41,996 nt of DNA from Syntrophobacteraceae bacterium (GCA_003165235.1 PLSV01000401.1:1-41996); one strand, 5' to 3'; shown: positions 33,032 through 41,996, numbered from the stretch's first letter. A program made the numbers and translations. The notes: generated from the sequence alone by a model not told the origin.

Positions 33032-34618
33032 ATGAAGGCAAGAACCGCAACCGTCATAGTAGCGTTGGCCTTTGCCGTCGGCGCCCTGGCGTTTATTGCA
33101 GGACCGGCGTTTGCCCAGGAGAAGAAGCCCAACATCGTCGTCTTCTGGGGCGATGACATCGGCCAGTCGAATATCAGCGCCTACTCGAAGGGCATGATGG
33201 GATACAAGACACCTAACATCGACCGGATTGCCAACGAAGGCATGATTTTCACGGACTATTACGCCGAGCAGAGTTGCACGGCGGGTCGTGCGGCCTTCAT
33301 CATGGGTCAGAGCGTCTTTCGCTCCGGTCTCTCCAAGGTTGGGTTGCCGGGCGCCGCTATGGGAATGAGCGCCGAAGACCCCACCATCGCCGAGCTTCTG
33401 CAGCCGCTCGGCTATGTCAGCGGGCAGTTCGGGAAAAACCATCTGGGCGACCGGGATGAAATGCTGCCGACCATGCACGGCTTCGATGAGTTCTTCGGCA
33501 ATCTCTATCACCTCAATGCCGAGGAGGAGCCGGAGTTGCGCGACTATCCACCGGAAAAGGACTATCCGAACTTTCGGAAGAAATTCGGACCGCGCGGCGT
33601 GCTGCATTGCTGGGCCAACCCCGACGGCACGCAGAAAATCGAAAATACCGGCCCGCTGACCAAGAAGCGCATGGAAACCATTGACGATGAAATTATCGCC
33701 GGGGCGGTTGACTGGATTAAGCGCCAGCATAAGGCCGGCAAGCCTTTCTTTGTCTGGATCAATACCACCCACATGCACTTCCGCACCCACGAGAAGCCGG
33801 AGAGCGTCGGTCAGTCCGGGCGTTGGCAATCCGAATACCACGACGTGATGATCGACCACGACAAAAACGTCGGGCAGATTCTTGCCCTGCTCGACGAACT
33901 GGGCATCGCCAATGACACGTTGTTCTTCTACAGCACGGACAACGGGCCGCACATGAACTCCTGGCCCGATGCCGGCATGACCCCCTTCCGCAACGAGAAA
34001 AATTCCAACTGGGAAGGCGCCTTCCGCGTTCCAGCGATGGTCCGTTGGCCGGGTCACATCAAACCCGGCTCGGTGTCCAACGAGATCGTGAGTCACATGG
34101 ACTGGCTGCCCACCTTCCTTGCGATGGCCGGCGACCAGGGCATCAAGGAGAAACTTCTGAAGGGCTACCAGGTGGGCAAGAAGAATTTTAAAGTTCACCT
34201 GGATGGCTACAACCTGCTGCCGTATCTCACGGGTCAAGCCGCCGAGAGCCCACGCAAGGAGTTCTTCTACTTCTCGGACGATGGCGACCTGTTGGCTCTG
34301 CGATACGACAACTGGAAGCTCGTGTTCGCACAGCAGCGGGTAGAGGGGACCATGCAGATCTGGAGTGAACCCTTCGTGAAAACGCGCGTGCCTGGGATGT
34401 ACAACCTGCGCACCGATCCCTACGAGCGTGCCAGCATCACCTCCAATACGTACTGGGACTGGTTGCTGGACCACGCATTCCTCATGGTGCCCGCACAGGA
34501 CATCGTTGGCCAGTTCCTGGCGACGTTCAAGGAGTTTCCGCCACGGCAAAAAGCCGCGAGCTTCTCCATCGAAGAGGTGCTGCAGTCGCTTCAGCAGCCC
34601 ACCCACGGCAGCGACTGA
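33032..34618 (+). CDS. Exported arylsulfatase (formylglycine-dependent)
   Basis: The 528-aa protein has a signal peptide (about 1-28). The sulfatase core starts KPNIVVFWGDDIG, with metal-binding Asp-Asp, and the modification motif is C82-T-A-G-R86, where Cys becomes formylglycine. Later come GKNHLGD, the DNGPHMNSW segment and HLDGYNLLPYLTG. The ATG is preceded by AAAAAGGAG (33016-33024). It hydrolyses sulfate esters, probably in the periplasm; the substrate cannot be read. It is clearly related to the sulfatase at 36981, and the pair brackets a 5'-nucleotidase-family gene. A formylglycine-generating enzyme is needed for activity and is not in the window. Confidence 0.93.
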   Translation: MKARTATVIVALAFAVGALAFIAGPAFAQEKKPNIVVFWGDDIGQSNISAYSKGMMGYKTPNIDRIANEGMIFTDYYAEQSCTAGRAAFIMGQSVFRSGLSKVGLPGAAMGMSAEDPTIAELLQPLGYVSGQFGKNHLGDRDEMLPTMHGFDEFFGNLYHLNAEEEPELRDYPPEKDYPNFRKKFGPRGVLHCWANPDGTQKIENTGPLTKKRMETIDDEIIAGAVDWIKRQHKAGKPFFVWINTTHMHFRTHEKPESVGQSGRWQSEYHDVMIDHDKNVGQILALLDELGIANDTLFFYSTDNGPHMNSWPDAGMTPFRNEKNSNWEGAFRVPAMVRWPGHIKPGSVSNEIVSHMDWLPTFLAMAGDQGIKEKLLKGYQVGKKNFKVHLDGYNLLPYLTGQAAESPRKEFFYFSDDGDLLALRYDNWKLVFAQQRVEGTMQIWSEPFVKTRVPGMYNLRTDPYERASITSNTYWDWLLDHAFLMVPAQDIVGQFLATFKEFPPRQKAASFSIEEVLQSLQQPTHGSD

Positions 34619-34724
34619 CGCCGCGCCTGATGAGAAGCTGACTAACACTGGGGTAGCGCCCGCCGGGTAGTGGTTCAGGCCTGGCGGGTGCAACAACCAA
34701 TCAAGAAACAAGGAGGCCGCATCA

Positions 34725-36689
34725 ATGAAAACCAGATATAAGAAACCGGCCGCAGCGGCGGATGGTAAGGAGACCTTCACCCCTATGTCACGTGATACGA
34801 TCTCCCGGCGCGAGTTCCTGGCTGTCTCGACTGCGGTCGCCGTGACGATCCTCCTGCCCGGAGGGCTGTCCGCGGCAGTGGACGGGAAAAAGACTTTTAC
34901 CATTCTGCACACCAACGACATGCACTCGAGCTTCATCGGCATGGGGCCGTCCTCGGACTACACCCCGTTCAGCCTCAACGACGACGCGACCCGAGGCGGG
35001 TATGCGCGTCTGGCCACCTTGATTGCCGAGCGAACCAAAGCGGACAAGGATCAAGGGCCTGTCCTGGTGCTTGACGCGGGGGACTACAGCATGGGGACCG
35101 CGTTCGCCGCCGCAGCGCGTGAAACTGGAGGGGAACTGGAACTCATGTCCCACATGGGCTACGACGCGACCACCTTTGGCAACCATGAGTTCGACCTCGG
35201 GCCTGATGGCTTGGCCAAGGCCATTGGCGTGGCGGTCAAGGCGGGCAAAATTCCGGCCGTGGTCGCTTCAAACACAAATTTCACGAAGGACGACGCGACG
35301 CTGGCCGATCTCCAGCGTCTGGCTAAAGATGGCGCGATCCGCCGTTACGTCGTGATCGAGCGCGGCGGAATGCGCTTCGGCATTTTCGGAGTGCTCGGCA
35401 AAGAGGCCCAGATTTACACCAGTGGCGCAGCGGCTTCTTTCTCCGACGCCATCGAGAGCGCTAGGGAGATGGTGAAGGTTCTCCGCGAGACGGAAAAGGT
35501 GGATGTGGTTATTGCTCTCAGCCACGGCGGCGTGGAGAAAGGCGAGGACGGGCGCTACAGCGAGGGCGATGATGTGCGTGTGGCCAACGTGCCGGGCGTC
35601 GACATCGTCATCGGCGGCCACAGCCACACCGAGCTGCAGGAAGCGATCATGGTTAACGGCCGTACGCCCGTGGTGCAGACCGGGCTGCAAAGCAGGAACC
35701 TTGGCGAACTGGTGATCACCTTGGACGACGGCAAGATTGCGGTCCAATCCTACCGGCTCTACCCGATCAACGACAGCATTGCCGGCGACCGGTACGTCGC
35801 GGACGAAATCGACAACCTCAAGAAAATGGTCACCACGGTGGTGTTCGCCTCGCGCGGTTACAGCATCGATCAGCCATTGGCCATCGCGCCTCAGGATCTA
35901 CCCAACACCTTCACCGACATCGCGGCCGGCACACCCCTCGCCAACCTCTGCACAGACGCCTTCCGCAAGGCCACGAAAGCGGACATTGGCTTCACCGCCA
36001 ACGGGATGATGCGCGCCGGCTTAACACGGGGAAAGTCTGGCGTGCAAACAGTCTACGATGTGTTTGCCGTGGCGCCGCTCGGCGCCGGCGTCGTGGATTC
36101 CACGGCCGGCAGCGCACTGGTGACCGGCTACTTCACGGGCCAGGATCTGAAGCATTTGCTGGAGTTCTTCCTCATCGATAACCCCGCCCATCCCGGCGAG
36201 TATTTCCCCCGCGCGTCCGGCATGAGATTCCACTACGACCTGTCGCGTCCCAAATTTGACGTCGTGACGGCCATCGAATTGGGGGACCTGGATCGGGGCT
36301 ATGCCCCGATCGACATCACCGGGAAGGATGAGAAGTTGTACAGCCTGACCTGCCCACTGATGCTCGGCCCGATCATCGTAGCCATCCCGAAGTACACCAA
36401 AGGCAAGCTCCCGCTGATTCCCAAGAACAAGGCTGGTCAGCCCCTCAAATCGAAGGTCGAGGCGCTCGACGATCCTCGCCACAACTCGGGTTACCTGCTG
36501 CCGCCGCAGGGTACGGTTGATCAGGGCAGTGTTGACACTGTGGCGGAGAAAGGCGCGGTCCGCGAGATCAAGGAATGGCAGGCGATCATGGATCACCTCC
36601 GCAGTCTGCCGGTTACGAGCAAGGGCGATCTGCCCGTGATCCCGATGGATGAGCGCGCCGCAGAGGTCCGGGCGATCAAAGAAGGCTGA
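34725..36689 (+). CDS. Tat-exported 5'-nucleotidase / UshA-family metallophosphatase
   Basis: The 654-aa protein has a twin-arginine signal (TISRREFLAVSTAVAVTI, about 26-50). The calcineurin-like metallophosphatase domain follows (about 58-360), with metal ligands visible in HTNDMHS, DAGDYSMG, FGNHEFD and GGHSHTEL. The 5'-nucleotidase C-terminal domain follows (about 390-590: GTPLANLCTDAFRKATKADIGF, VYDVFAVAPLG). Such enzymes release phosphate from nucleotides or related esters outside the cytoplasm. Folded export by Tat fits a metal-loaded enzyme. AGGAGG (34711-34716) is eight bases before ATG 34725. It lies between two sulfatases, so a joint role in scavenging from phospho- and sulfo-esters is possible but unproven. 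Confidence 0.9.
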   Translation: MKTRYKKPAAAADGKETFTPMSRDTISRREFLAVSTAVAVTILLPGGLSAAVDGKKTFTILHTNDMHSSFIGMGPSSDYTPFSLNDDATRGGYARLATLIAERTKADKDQGPVLVLDAGDYSMGTAFAAAARETGGELELMSHMGYDATTFGNHEFDLGPDGLAKAIGVAVKAGKIPAVVASNTNFTKDDATLADLQRLAKDGAIRRYVVIERGGMRFGIFGVLGKEAQIYTSGAAASFSDAIESAREMVKVLRETEKVDVVIALSHGGVEKGEDGRYSEGDDVRVANVPGVDIVIGGHSHTELQEAIMVNGRTPVVQTGLQSRNLGELVITLDDGKIAVQSYRLYPINDSIAGDRYVADEIDNLKKMVTTVVFASRGYSIDQPLAIAPQDLPNTFTDIAAGTPLANLCTDAFRKATKADIGFTANGMMRAGLTRGKSGVQTVYDVFAVAPLGAGVVDSTAGSALVTGYFTGQDLKHLLEFFLIDNPAHPGEYFPRASGMRFHYDLSRPKFDVVTAIELGDLDRGYAPIDITGKDEKLYSLTCPLMLGPIIVAIPKYTKGKLPLIPKNKAGQPLKSKVEALDDPRHNSGYLLPPQGTVDQGSVDTVAEKGAVREIKEWQAIMDHLRSLPVTSKGDLPVIPMDERAAEVRAIKEG

Positions 36690-36980
36690 TCGGGGTTGGA
36701 CGGGATGGAAGCAGTCCGGTCGCCAACCGAACAAGGCCCGGAAGAAACTCAAGGCGTGGGAGTTGAAGCCATGAGGTGCCGAATTGCACGTTCTCGCTGT
36801 CATACGGCCAATTTGCTCGACTATGCCGTTTTGCATCATGACGATGCAGAACTGAATCACTAAAAAGGGAGGTGATGAAGGAGACGCATCAAGATGCAAG
36901 GATCTCCGGCGCAGGTGTGCCGAGGGGAATTGGACCATGGATTGCCCCGTAGCGAGAAACAATTTAACAAGGAGAAGAAC

Positions 36981-38519
36981 GTGAAAATGAAGATAGTTGC
37001 CGTAATCATTGTCGGTCTGGCTTTTGTCGCCAGCCCGGCATTTGCCGCGGACAAGAAACCCAACATTCTCATCATCTGGGGAGACGACATAGGCTACTGG
37101 AACGTCAGCGCCTACAACCAGGGCACGATGGGCTACAAGACGCCCAGCATTGACCGCATCGCGAAAGAAGGCGCGCTGTTCACTGACTGGTACGGCCAGC
37201 AGAGCTGCACCGCCGGCCGCTCCGCTTTCATCACCGGGCAGAGCCCTTTCCGCACGGGCCTGCTCAAGGTCGGCCTGCCGGGCGCAAAGGAAGGCTTGCA
37301 GCCGCGGGATGTCACCATCGCCCAACTCCTCAAGGCGCAGGGCTACATGACCGCGCAGTTCGGCAAGAACCATCTGGGCGACGCCGACGAGACTCTGCCC
37401 ACGATGCACGGCTTCGACGAGTTCTTCGGCTCGCTCTACCACCTCAATGCCGAGGAGGAGTTTGAGAACCCCGACTACTTCAAAGATCCGGCGATGATCA
37501 AGAAATTCGCGACGCGCGGCGTGATCCACAGCTGGGCCAACCCGGACGGCACGCAGAAGATCGAAAGCACGGGGCCGCTAGGCAAGAAGCGCATGGAGAC
37601 GATTGACGAGGAGGTCACCAAGGCCACGCTCGACTACCTCGATAAGGCCAAGAAGGCGGACAAGCCGTTCTTCCTCTGGTGGAACTCCACGCGCATGCAC
37701 ATCTGGACGCACCTCAAGAAGGAAAGCCAGGGTAAGACCGGTTTGGGCATTTATGCCGACGGCATGGTCGAACACGATGGCCAGGTCGGACAGTTGCTCG
37801 ACAAGCTCAAAGAACTCGGCCTCGATGACAACACCATCGTGATGTATTCCACCGACAACGGCGCCGAATCGTTTAGCTGGCCCGATGGCGGCACAACGCC
37901 CTTCCGCGGGGAAAAGGCCGAGAACTGGGAGGGTGGCTACCGGGTGCCGACAGTCATCCGCTGGCCAGGCGTAATAAAGCCCGGTACCGTCAACAACGAC
38001 GTCTTCGCCCACGAAGACATGCTGCCTACGCTCCTCGCCGCAGCCGGCGTTCCCGATGTGAAGGAGCAGTTGCTCAAGGGCATGAAGGTAGGCGACAAGA
38101 CCTTCAAGGTCCATCTCGACGGCTACAACATCACCGATGCGCTCGCCGGCAAAGCGCCCGACCCGCGCCACGAGTTCTTCTACTTCAACGACGACGGTTC
38201 GCTCGTCGCGTTGCGTTACGACAATTGGAAGGTAGTCTTCGCCGAGCAGCGCGCAGAGGGCTTCGAAGTCTGGCAGGAGCCTTTCGTCACGCTGCGTTTC
38301 CCCAAGCTCTTCAACCTGCGCTCGGATCCGTTTGAGAGGGCCGATCATACCATCGGCTACTCCCAATGGCGGATCGACCACTTGTTCGTGATGGTGCCAG
38401 CCCAGCAATACATCGGGCAGTTCCTCGCCACGTTCAAGGAATTCCCGCCGAGCCAGAAATCCGGCAGCTTCTCGCTCGACAACGTGCTCGAAAGCCTGTC
38501 GAAAGGCTCGGAGGACTAG
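36981..38519 (+). CDS. Exported arylsulfatase (formylglycine-dependent), second copy
   Basis: The 512-aa protein has a signal peptide (about 1-22, ending SPAFA). The core starts KPNILIIWGDDIG, the formylglycine site is C76-T-A-G-R80, and GKNHLGD, MYSTDNGAES and HLDGYNITDAL follow. The start is GTG 36981 because AAGGAG (36969-36974) is spaced six bases from it; ATG 36987 is the alternative. The frame stays open upstream to 36894 but without a ribosome site. The protein is related over its whole length to the 33032 sulfatase, and both end in a similar block (AQQYIGQFLATFKEFPP against AQDIVGQFLATFKEFPP). The substrate is unknown. Confidence 0.92.
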   Translation: MKMKIVAVIIVGLAFVASPAFAADKKPNILIIWGDDIGYWNVSAYNQGTMGYKTPSIDRIAKEGALFTDWYGQQSCTAGRSAFITGQSPFRTGLLKVGLPGAKEGLQPRDVTIAQLLKAQGYMTAQFGKNHLGDADETLPTMHGFDEFFGSLYHLNAEEEFENPDYFKDPAMIKKFATRGVIHSWANPDGTQKIESTGPLGKKRMETIDEEVTKATLDYLDKAKKADKPFFLWWNSTRMHIWTHLKKESQGKTGLGIYADGMVEHDGQVGQLLDKLKELGLDDNTIVMYSTDNGAESFSWPDGGTTPFRGEKAENWEGGYRVPTVIRWPGVIKPGTVNNDVFAHEDMLPTLLAAAGVPDVKEQLLKGMKVGDKTFKVHLDGYNITDALAGKAPDPRHEFFYFNDDGSLVALRYDNWKVVFAEQRAEGFEVWQEPFVTLRFPKLFNLRSDPFERADHTIGYSQWRIDHLFVMVPAQQYIGQFLATFKEFPPSQKSGSFSLDNVLESLSKGSED

Positions 38520-38614
38520 TAATCGCACGCTGCATGAAACGCTGAGTCAACACACCGGGTCTCATCCGTCCCATCCGGGTGCGGCTTCGGTCAACCAAAT
38601 CAAACATCTCGCAG

Positions 38615-38724
38615 CCGATTTGCGGCCATACCCTTGTAGCCGAGGTGAAGTGGTTGCCTCAAATGGATACCGCCAAGACGCTCAAAGGCGACTATGTATG
38701 GTTTAAATTGGGGCTTGCTTTATA
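38615..38724 (+). pseudogene. C-terminal fragment of the MetA/SphA-like barrel gene
   Basis: About 110 bp repeat the last part of the 22417 gene (23271-23379), with only a handful of base differences. It reads CGHTLVAEVKWLPQMD, then AKTLKG, then YVWFKLGLAL and a stop. No N-terminal part is present. It lies between the second sulfatase and the YSC84 gene and is a duplication remnant. Confidence 0.8.
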
Positions 38725-38839
38725 AAAAGTCGAATCACGCTCTCTCGCTTTGGCATTCTGCAACGCACGCTGAAGAAAGAAGTGAATGAACGGAAACCGA
38801 TTCACCGGAACGATGCAAAATAGAAAGGAGACACAAGCC

Positions 38840-39418
38840 ATGAGAAAGACGAGTGAAACGAGCACAATGAGGCGAACAATACTGAGGGCTTTGGTGCTGG
38901 CCGCCGTACTGATACTCACACAAGGGAACGGAGTCGCACGCGCGGCCTCTGCCGCCGGGATCGATGCCGACGTTGACGCTGCGTTGATGAAGCTCTACGA
39001 GGAACAACCTGCAGCAAAGATGCTTGCGAGAAAGGCCGTTGCTGTCCTTGTCTTTCCGAACATGGTCAAGGCGGGCTTTTTAGTGGGCGCTCAGTATGGC
39101 GAGGGCGCTCTCCTAAAGAAGGGCAGGACGGTGGGGTACTACAACTCCGTTGCGGCGTCATACGGCCTGCAGGCTGGCGCTCAAAGCTTCGGTTATGTTC
39201 TTTTCCTGATGACGCCTTCAGCAGTCCAGTATCTCAATAGGAGTGGCGGATGGGAGATCGGAGTCGGCCCGAGCGTCGTTGTGGCGGACGAGGGAATTGC
39301 CCGCACGCTGACGAGCACGACGCTCAAGTCCGATGTCTACGCCTTCATCTTCGACCAGAAGGGTCTAATGGCAGGCGCCGGGCTCCAGGGCTCGAAGATT
39401 ACGAAGATAAAGAAGTGA
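38840..39418 (+). CDS. Exported YSC84/SYLF-domain protein
   Basis: The 192-aa protein has a signal peptide (about 10-38, ending ARAAS). A complete SYLF (YSC84) domain follows, with motifs KAVAVLVFPNMVKAGFLVG, YYNSVAASYGLQAGAQSFGY, WEIGVGPSVVVADEG and YAFIFDQKGLMAGAGLQG. SYLF domains bind phospholipids; bacterial exported members are of uncertain role. The ATG is chosen at 38840 because AAAGGAG (38824-38830) precedes it; the frame is open further up to 38786. A decayed barrel-gene end follows immediately. Confidence 0.88.
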   Translation: MRKTSETSTMRRTILRALVLAAVLILTQGNGVARAASAAGIDADVDAALMKLYEEQPAAKMLARKAVAVLVFPNMVKAGFLVGAQYGEGALLKKGRTVGYYNSVAASYGLQAGAQSFGYVLFLMTPSAVQYLNRSGGWEIGVGPSVVVADEGIARTLTSTTLKSDVYAFIFDQKGLMAGAGLQGSKITKIKK

Positions 39419-39439
39419 ACGGCTGGTGATGGCCCAGGA

Positions 39440-39671
39440 AGAACCGGGTCAAGCGCCTTCGACGCTGGACTCGATCGATGTCAACTTTGTGAGGCCCGGG
39501 AGTTTCGAGGGCCTCACAACCGGCATCGACCCGGTGGTTTCTTACGCGACGAAGATTTGCAAGACTGACGAGGTGGCTGAGGTTAAGTGGCTGCCGGAGT
39601 TGGACACGGGCAAGCGCCTCCCGAGGCGACTACGTCTGGTTAAAGCCGGGAGTGCTTTTCTGATGTTCTAA
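39440..39671 (+). pseudogene. Second remnant of a MetA/SphA-like barrel gene (frameshifted)
   Basis: One frame reads FEGLTTGIDPVVSYATKI, then VAEVKWLPELDTGKRL, matching the end of the 22417 barrel protein at protein level but not closely at DNA level. After KRL the frame shifts, and the expected GDYVWLKAGSAF ending is read in another frame. No signal peptide or first two-thirds remain. It is an older remnant than the one at 38615. Confidence 0.65.
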
Positions 39672-39702
39672 TACGTGCAATACCGACACGAGGAGGTTTC
39701 TA

Positions 39703-41142
39703 ATGGATTGGACTTCGGCTCAGTCAACATCTGCGAGTTTCCCACTTTGGGTTCGCGTTCGATTCCTGCCCTGGATCTGCGCAATAGTCTTTCTCATCGT
39801 TACGTCAGGCTGCGCTCATTATCCCATCAACCAACCCTTGAGGCAATCGCCCCCACAGGTGGAATATCGCGCCAAGAACTTCAAACATGTGGGGAAAGAT
39901 GACGACTTGTTGGTAATGCTCACCTTCTCCGGCGGAGGGACAAGGGCCGCTGCTTTTTCCTACGGCGTGCTCGAAGCTCTGAGGGACACGGAGATCTCCA
40001 TCCGCGGCCGCAAGAAGTGCATGCTCGACGAAGTGGACTGGATCTCAGGCGTTTCCGGCGGGAGTTTTACGGCGGCCTACTACGGGCTTTTCGGAGATCG
40101 AATCTTCGAGGATTTCGAGTCCCGTTTTTTGAAGAAGAACATTCAGGGTGAACTCATCAGAGGGATCCTCTTCAACCCTGTCAATTGGGCGAAGCTTTCT
40201 TCTCCCTACTACGATCGCAGCGATCTTGCAGCGGACTACTATGACAAGCAGGTATTCGATCACGGAACTTTTGGCGACATCCTGGCCCGTGGGGGAGCGA
40301 TGATCGTCATAAACGCGACGGATATGGTGCATGGAACGCGGTTTTCCTTTATTCAAGATCCCTTCGATGCTATCTGCTCGGACCTTGGCTCTTTCTCCGT
40401 GGCCCGTGCATGCGCCGCCTCCTCTGCAGTACCAGTTGTGCTAAGCCCCCTGACCTTGCGGAACTACGCCGGCAAGTGTGGTTTTCAGTTGCCCCCGGGA
40501 CTCGCGGAGGCCATGCAGCCCCCAAGGGACGTTACGTCGCGCCGATTCGATCTTGCCAATAACATGCTTCCATTCCTGGATTCGCAAAAGAAACCATACA
40601 TCCACCTCGTTGACGGGGGGGTTGCGGACAATCTGGGCCTCAGGGCCGTTCTCGAGCGCGTCACGCTGATGGGCGACCCCTGGACCACTTTGAAATATGC
40701 CAATTTGGAAAGCGCGCGCAAGATTGTCTTCGTGGTGGCGAATGCAGAAACCGAAGTCGACACCAAATGGGATCGTATAGAGACGAATCCGCCCTTCGGC
40801 GTAAAGCTTGCCTCCTACTCCTCCATAGCCATTGAGCGTTACAACACGGACACAGTGGCGCTCCTGAGCGAAAGCTTCAATCGCTGGGCTGATGAAATTC
40901 GGAAGGGACGCTGCGGATCGTCTAAAATCACCACTGAACCGGGTTCCTGCGGCGATATTGAGTTCTATTTGGTGGAAGTGAAGTTTGATGCTCTGGACGA
41001 TGAGGCCGAACGCCATTACTTTAAACAGCTTCCCACCTCATTTGTGCTGAAACCTGAAGAGGTGGACAAACTCCGGGATGCAGCACGACGCATCCTGACA
41101 AAGTCCAAAGAGTTTCAACGGTTGGTCAATGATCTACAGTGA
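39703..41142 (+). CDS. Patatin-like phospholipase, lipoprotein
   Basis: The 479-aa protein has a hydrophobic segment and lipobox (LIVTSGC, Cys37), so it is probably a lipoprotein. The patatin domain (about 70-320) has the oxyanion motif SGGGTRAAAF, nucleophile Ser118 in GVSGG and catalytic Asp304 in VDGGVADNLG. That completes the Ser-Asp dyad of this lipid acyl hydrolase family. The C-terminal ~150 residues are less distinctive. AGGAGG (39691-39696) precedes ATG 39703. Surface or periplasmic lipase activity is inferred from the family; some members act as toxins, but nothing nearby supports that. Confidence 0.92.
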   Translation: MDWTSAQSTSASFPLWVRVRFLPWICAIVFLIVTSGCAHYPINQPLRQSPPQVEYRAKNFKHVGKDDDLLVMLTFSGGGTRAAAFSYGVLEALRDTEISIRGRKKCMLDEVDWISGVSGGSFTAAYYGLFGDRIFEDFESRFLKKNIQGELIRGILFNPVNWAKLSSPYYDRSDLAADYYDKQVFDHGTFGDILARGGAMIVINATDMVHGTRFSFIQDPFDAICSDLGSFSVARACAASSAVPVVLSPLTLRNYAGKCGFQLPPGLAEAMQPPRDVTSRRFDLANNMLPFLDSQKKPYIHLVDGGVADNLGLRAVLERVTLMGDPWTTLKYANLESARKIVFVVANAETEVDTKWDRIETNPPFGVKLASYSSIAIERYNTDTVALLSESFNRWADEIRKGRCGSSKITTEPGSCGDIEFYLVEVKFDALDDEAERHYFKQLPTSFVLKPEEVDKLRDAARRILTKSKEFQRLVNDLQ

Positions 41143-41454
41143 AATCCGCTTATAGCAAGCGGCCCAAATAAGCTGACATAGCTGCTTAACTTTCAGCGGT
41201 TTCCGTCTTTGAGATCTTGAGAATGCAGTGACCTCAAAGTTCGTCTATATAATGCTGTTAGCCGACAATACGACGGCAGAGGTCTTATTTCGGCCATGAA
41301 CTGCCATCAAGAGGTTGCCACACCGTGGCATTCCGCGCTATCCAGACGCTGGCTTAGGGGTTCTCGCTATCAGACCCGCTCTGCTCAGCCCGATTCGGCT
41401 CTTCCGATTGGAAAATGCGGTAGATTGATCACTTCACGAGAGGAGTCATAGCGA
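41143..41454. other. Intergenic gap with a short hairpin
   Basis: A 6-bp hairpin, CCGCTT (41146-41151) with AAGCGG (41157-41162), directly follows the patatin stop but has no T-run. The rest holds no convincing gene on either strand. GAGAGGAG (41437-41444) at the right end is the ribosome site of the next gene. Confidence 0.5.
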
Positions 41455-41996
41455 ATGAACAACGCAACGGACTACCCACTACTTGTTTTCGTGCTCTCCT
41501 TCTCCGTGCTGTCGCTCTCGGCGCTGATCGGGGCGTTCTTTCTCGGTAGGCAGAGGAAGCTGGAAGAGGATATACGTGAAGACTTCGGCGTTATCCTGGG
41601 CGCTACGCTGACACTGCTCGGACTCATCATCGGATTTAGTTTTTCGATGGCCATGAGCCGGTATGATCAGCGCAAAAACTACGAGGCGGCAGAGACCAAC
41701 GAGATCGGCACCGAATACGTGCGGGCCGACCTGCTGCCCGCCTCAGATGCGGCGAAGGTACGTGCGCTGCTAAGGGACTACCTGGATCAGCGTGTATTGT
41801 TCTACTTGACCCGCGACGAGCAACAGATTCGGCAAATCAATGCCCGCACTGCTCAATTGCAGACCGAACTGTGGTCCGCTGTCCTGGCTCCGGCCGCAGC
41901 GCAGCCGACGTTCACTGTCGGCTTGGCCGTTTCGGGCATGAACGATGTATTGAACTCGCAGGCATATACGCAGGCTGCCTGGTGGAACCGAATCCC
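41455..41996 (+). CDS. Bestrophin-like (DUF4239) membrane protein, 3' end cut by the window
   Basis: The frame is open from ATG 41455 to the window end (180 codons) and is incomplete. Two membrane helices are visible (about 8-30 and 45-68: VILGATLTLLGLIIGFSFSMAMSRYDQRK). Then comes a helical part with YEAAETNEIGTEYVRADLLP and an Arg-rich helix. This matches the start of the bestrophin-like DUF4239 family. GAGAGGAG lies ten bases upstream of the ATG. The C-terminal helices expected in the family are beyond the window. Confidence 0.75.
   Translation, partial: MNNATDYPLLVFVLSFSVLSLSALIGAFFLGRQRKLEEDIREDFGVILGATLTLLGLIIGFSFSMAMSRYDQRKNYEAAETNEIGTEYVRADLLPASDAAKVRALLRDYLDQRVLFYLTRDEQQIRQINARTAQLQTELWSAVLAPAAAQPTFTVGLAVSGMNDVLNSQAYTQAAWWNRI

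Noticed and set aside
32984-34942. Very long reverse-strand open frame (652 codons) opposite a sulfatase
   Set aside because: The + strand has a signal peptide, the formylglycine motif and a ribosome site. The reverse translation shows no recognisable domain and is a codon-usage shadow.
36021-37529. Reverse-strand open frame (502 codons) across the 5'-nucleotidase end and second sulfatase start
   Set aside because: It spans two clear + strand genes and the gap between them, with no motif of its own.
39703-41142. Anti-phage patatin effector
   Set aside because: The protein has a lipobox and no cyclic-nucleotide synthase (CD-NTase) or other defence gene is adjacent, so an envelope lipase is the simpler reading.

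Overview
The window looks like a stretch of a Gram-negative, anaerobe-type proteobacterial chromosome, most like the former Deltaproteobacteria (Desulfobacterota). This is inferred from gene content: large PAS histidine kinases with CheY-like regulators, a sigma-54 enhancer-binding protein, an eight-haem c-type cytochrome with TPR repeats, DUF3300/DUF2950 pairs and many exported proteins. No rRNA, tRNA, CRISPR array or intact transposase was seen, so the taxonomy is only suggestive. All genes I accept are on the + strand.

Region 1 (1-2.6 kb): a 52-bp direct repeat, a short palindrome, then a cobalamin-binding protein followed by a PAS histidine kinase. Region 2 (3.5-8.9 kb): kinase - CheY-like regulator - REC/PAS/sigma-54 activator operon. 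It ends in two tandem operator-like palindromes, with a sigma-54 type promoter about 100 bp further on. Region 3 (9-11 kb): a monooxygenase-family gene broken at a perfect 18-bp palindrome, a small exported protein, an L,D-transpeptidase and a small membrane peptide. Region 4 (11-15.5 kb): a paralogous kinase - CheY operon whose third gene is not a transcription activator but REC - membrane helix - rhodanese-like domain, coupled to a MauE/DoxX membrane protein. A 483-bp tract is almost identical between the two kinase operons and points to gene conversion.

Region 5 (15.8-26 kb): an envelope-protein region. It holds a DUF1573 protein with an in-frame TGA exactly at its conserved Cys, two copies of a DUF3300-DUF2950 pair, two beta-barrel proteins, an unrecognised exported protein and several decayed genes. 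Region 6 (26-29.5 kb): a family 2 encapsulin shell with an inserted cyclic-nucleotide-binding-like domain, followed by a cysteine desulfurase with a long N-terminal extension. This is a sulfur nanocompartment locus. Region 7 (29.5-38.5 kb): a sulfatase remnant, the octahaem TPR cytochrome, and two intact exported arylsulfatases flanking a Tat-exported 5'-nucleotidase-family phosphatase. Region 8 (38.5-42 kb): two remnants of a beta-barrel gene, a YSC84/SYLF protein, a patatin-like lipoprotein, and the start of a bestrophin-like membrane protein cut by the window end.

Overall this is a sensing-plus-envelope region with sulfur-handling genes (encapsulated desulfurase, sulfatases, rhodanese-like/MauE). 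It has been shaped by repeated local duplication, module swapping and decay. The most unusual points are the encapsulin/desulfurase pair, the REC-membrane-pseudorhodanese fusion, the TGA-at-Cys DUF1573 gene and the tandem palindromes with a sigma-54 promoter.
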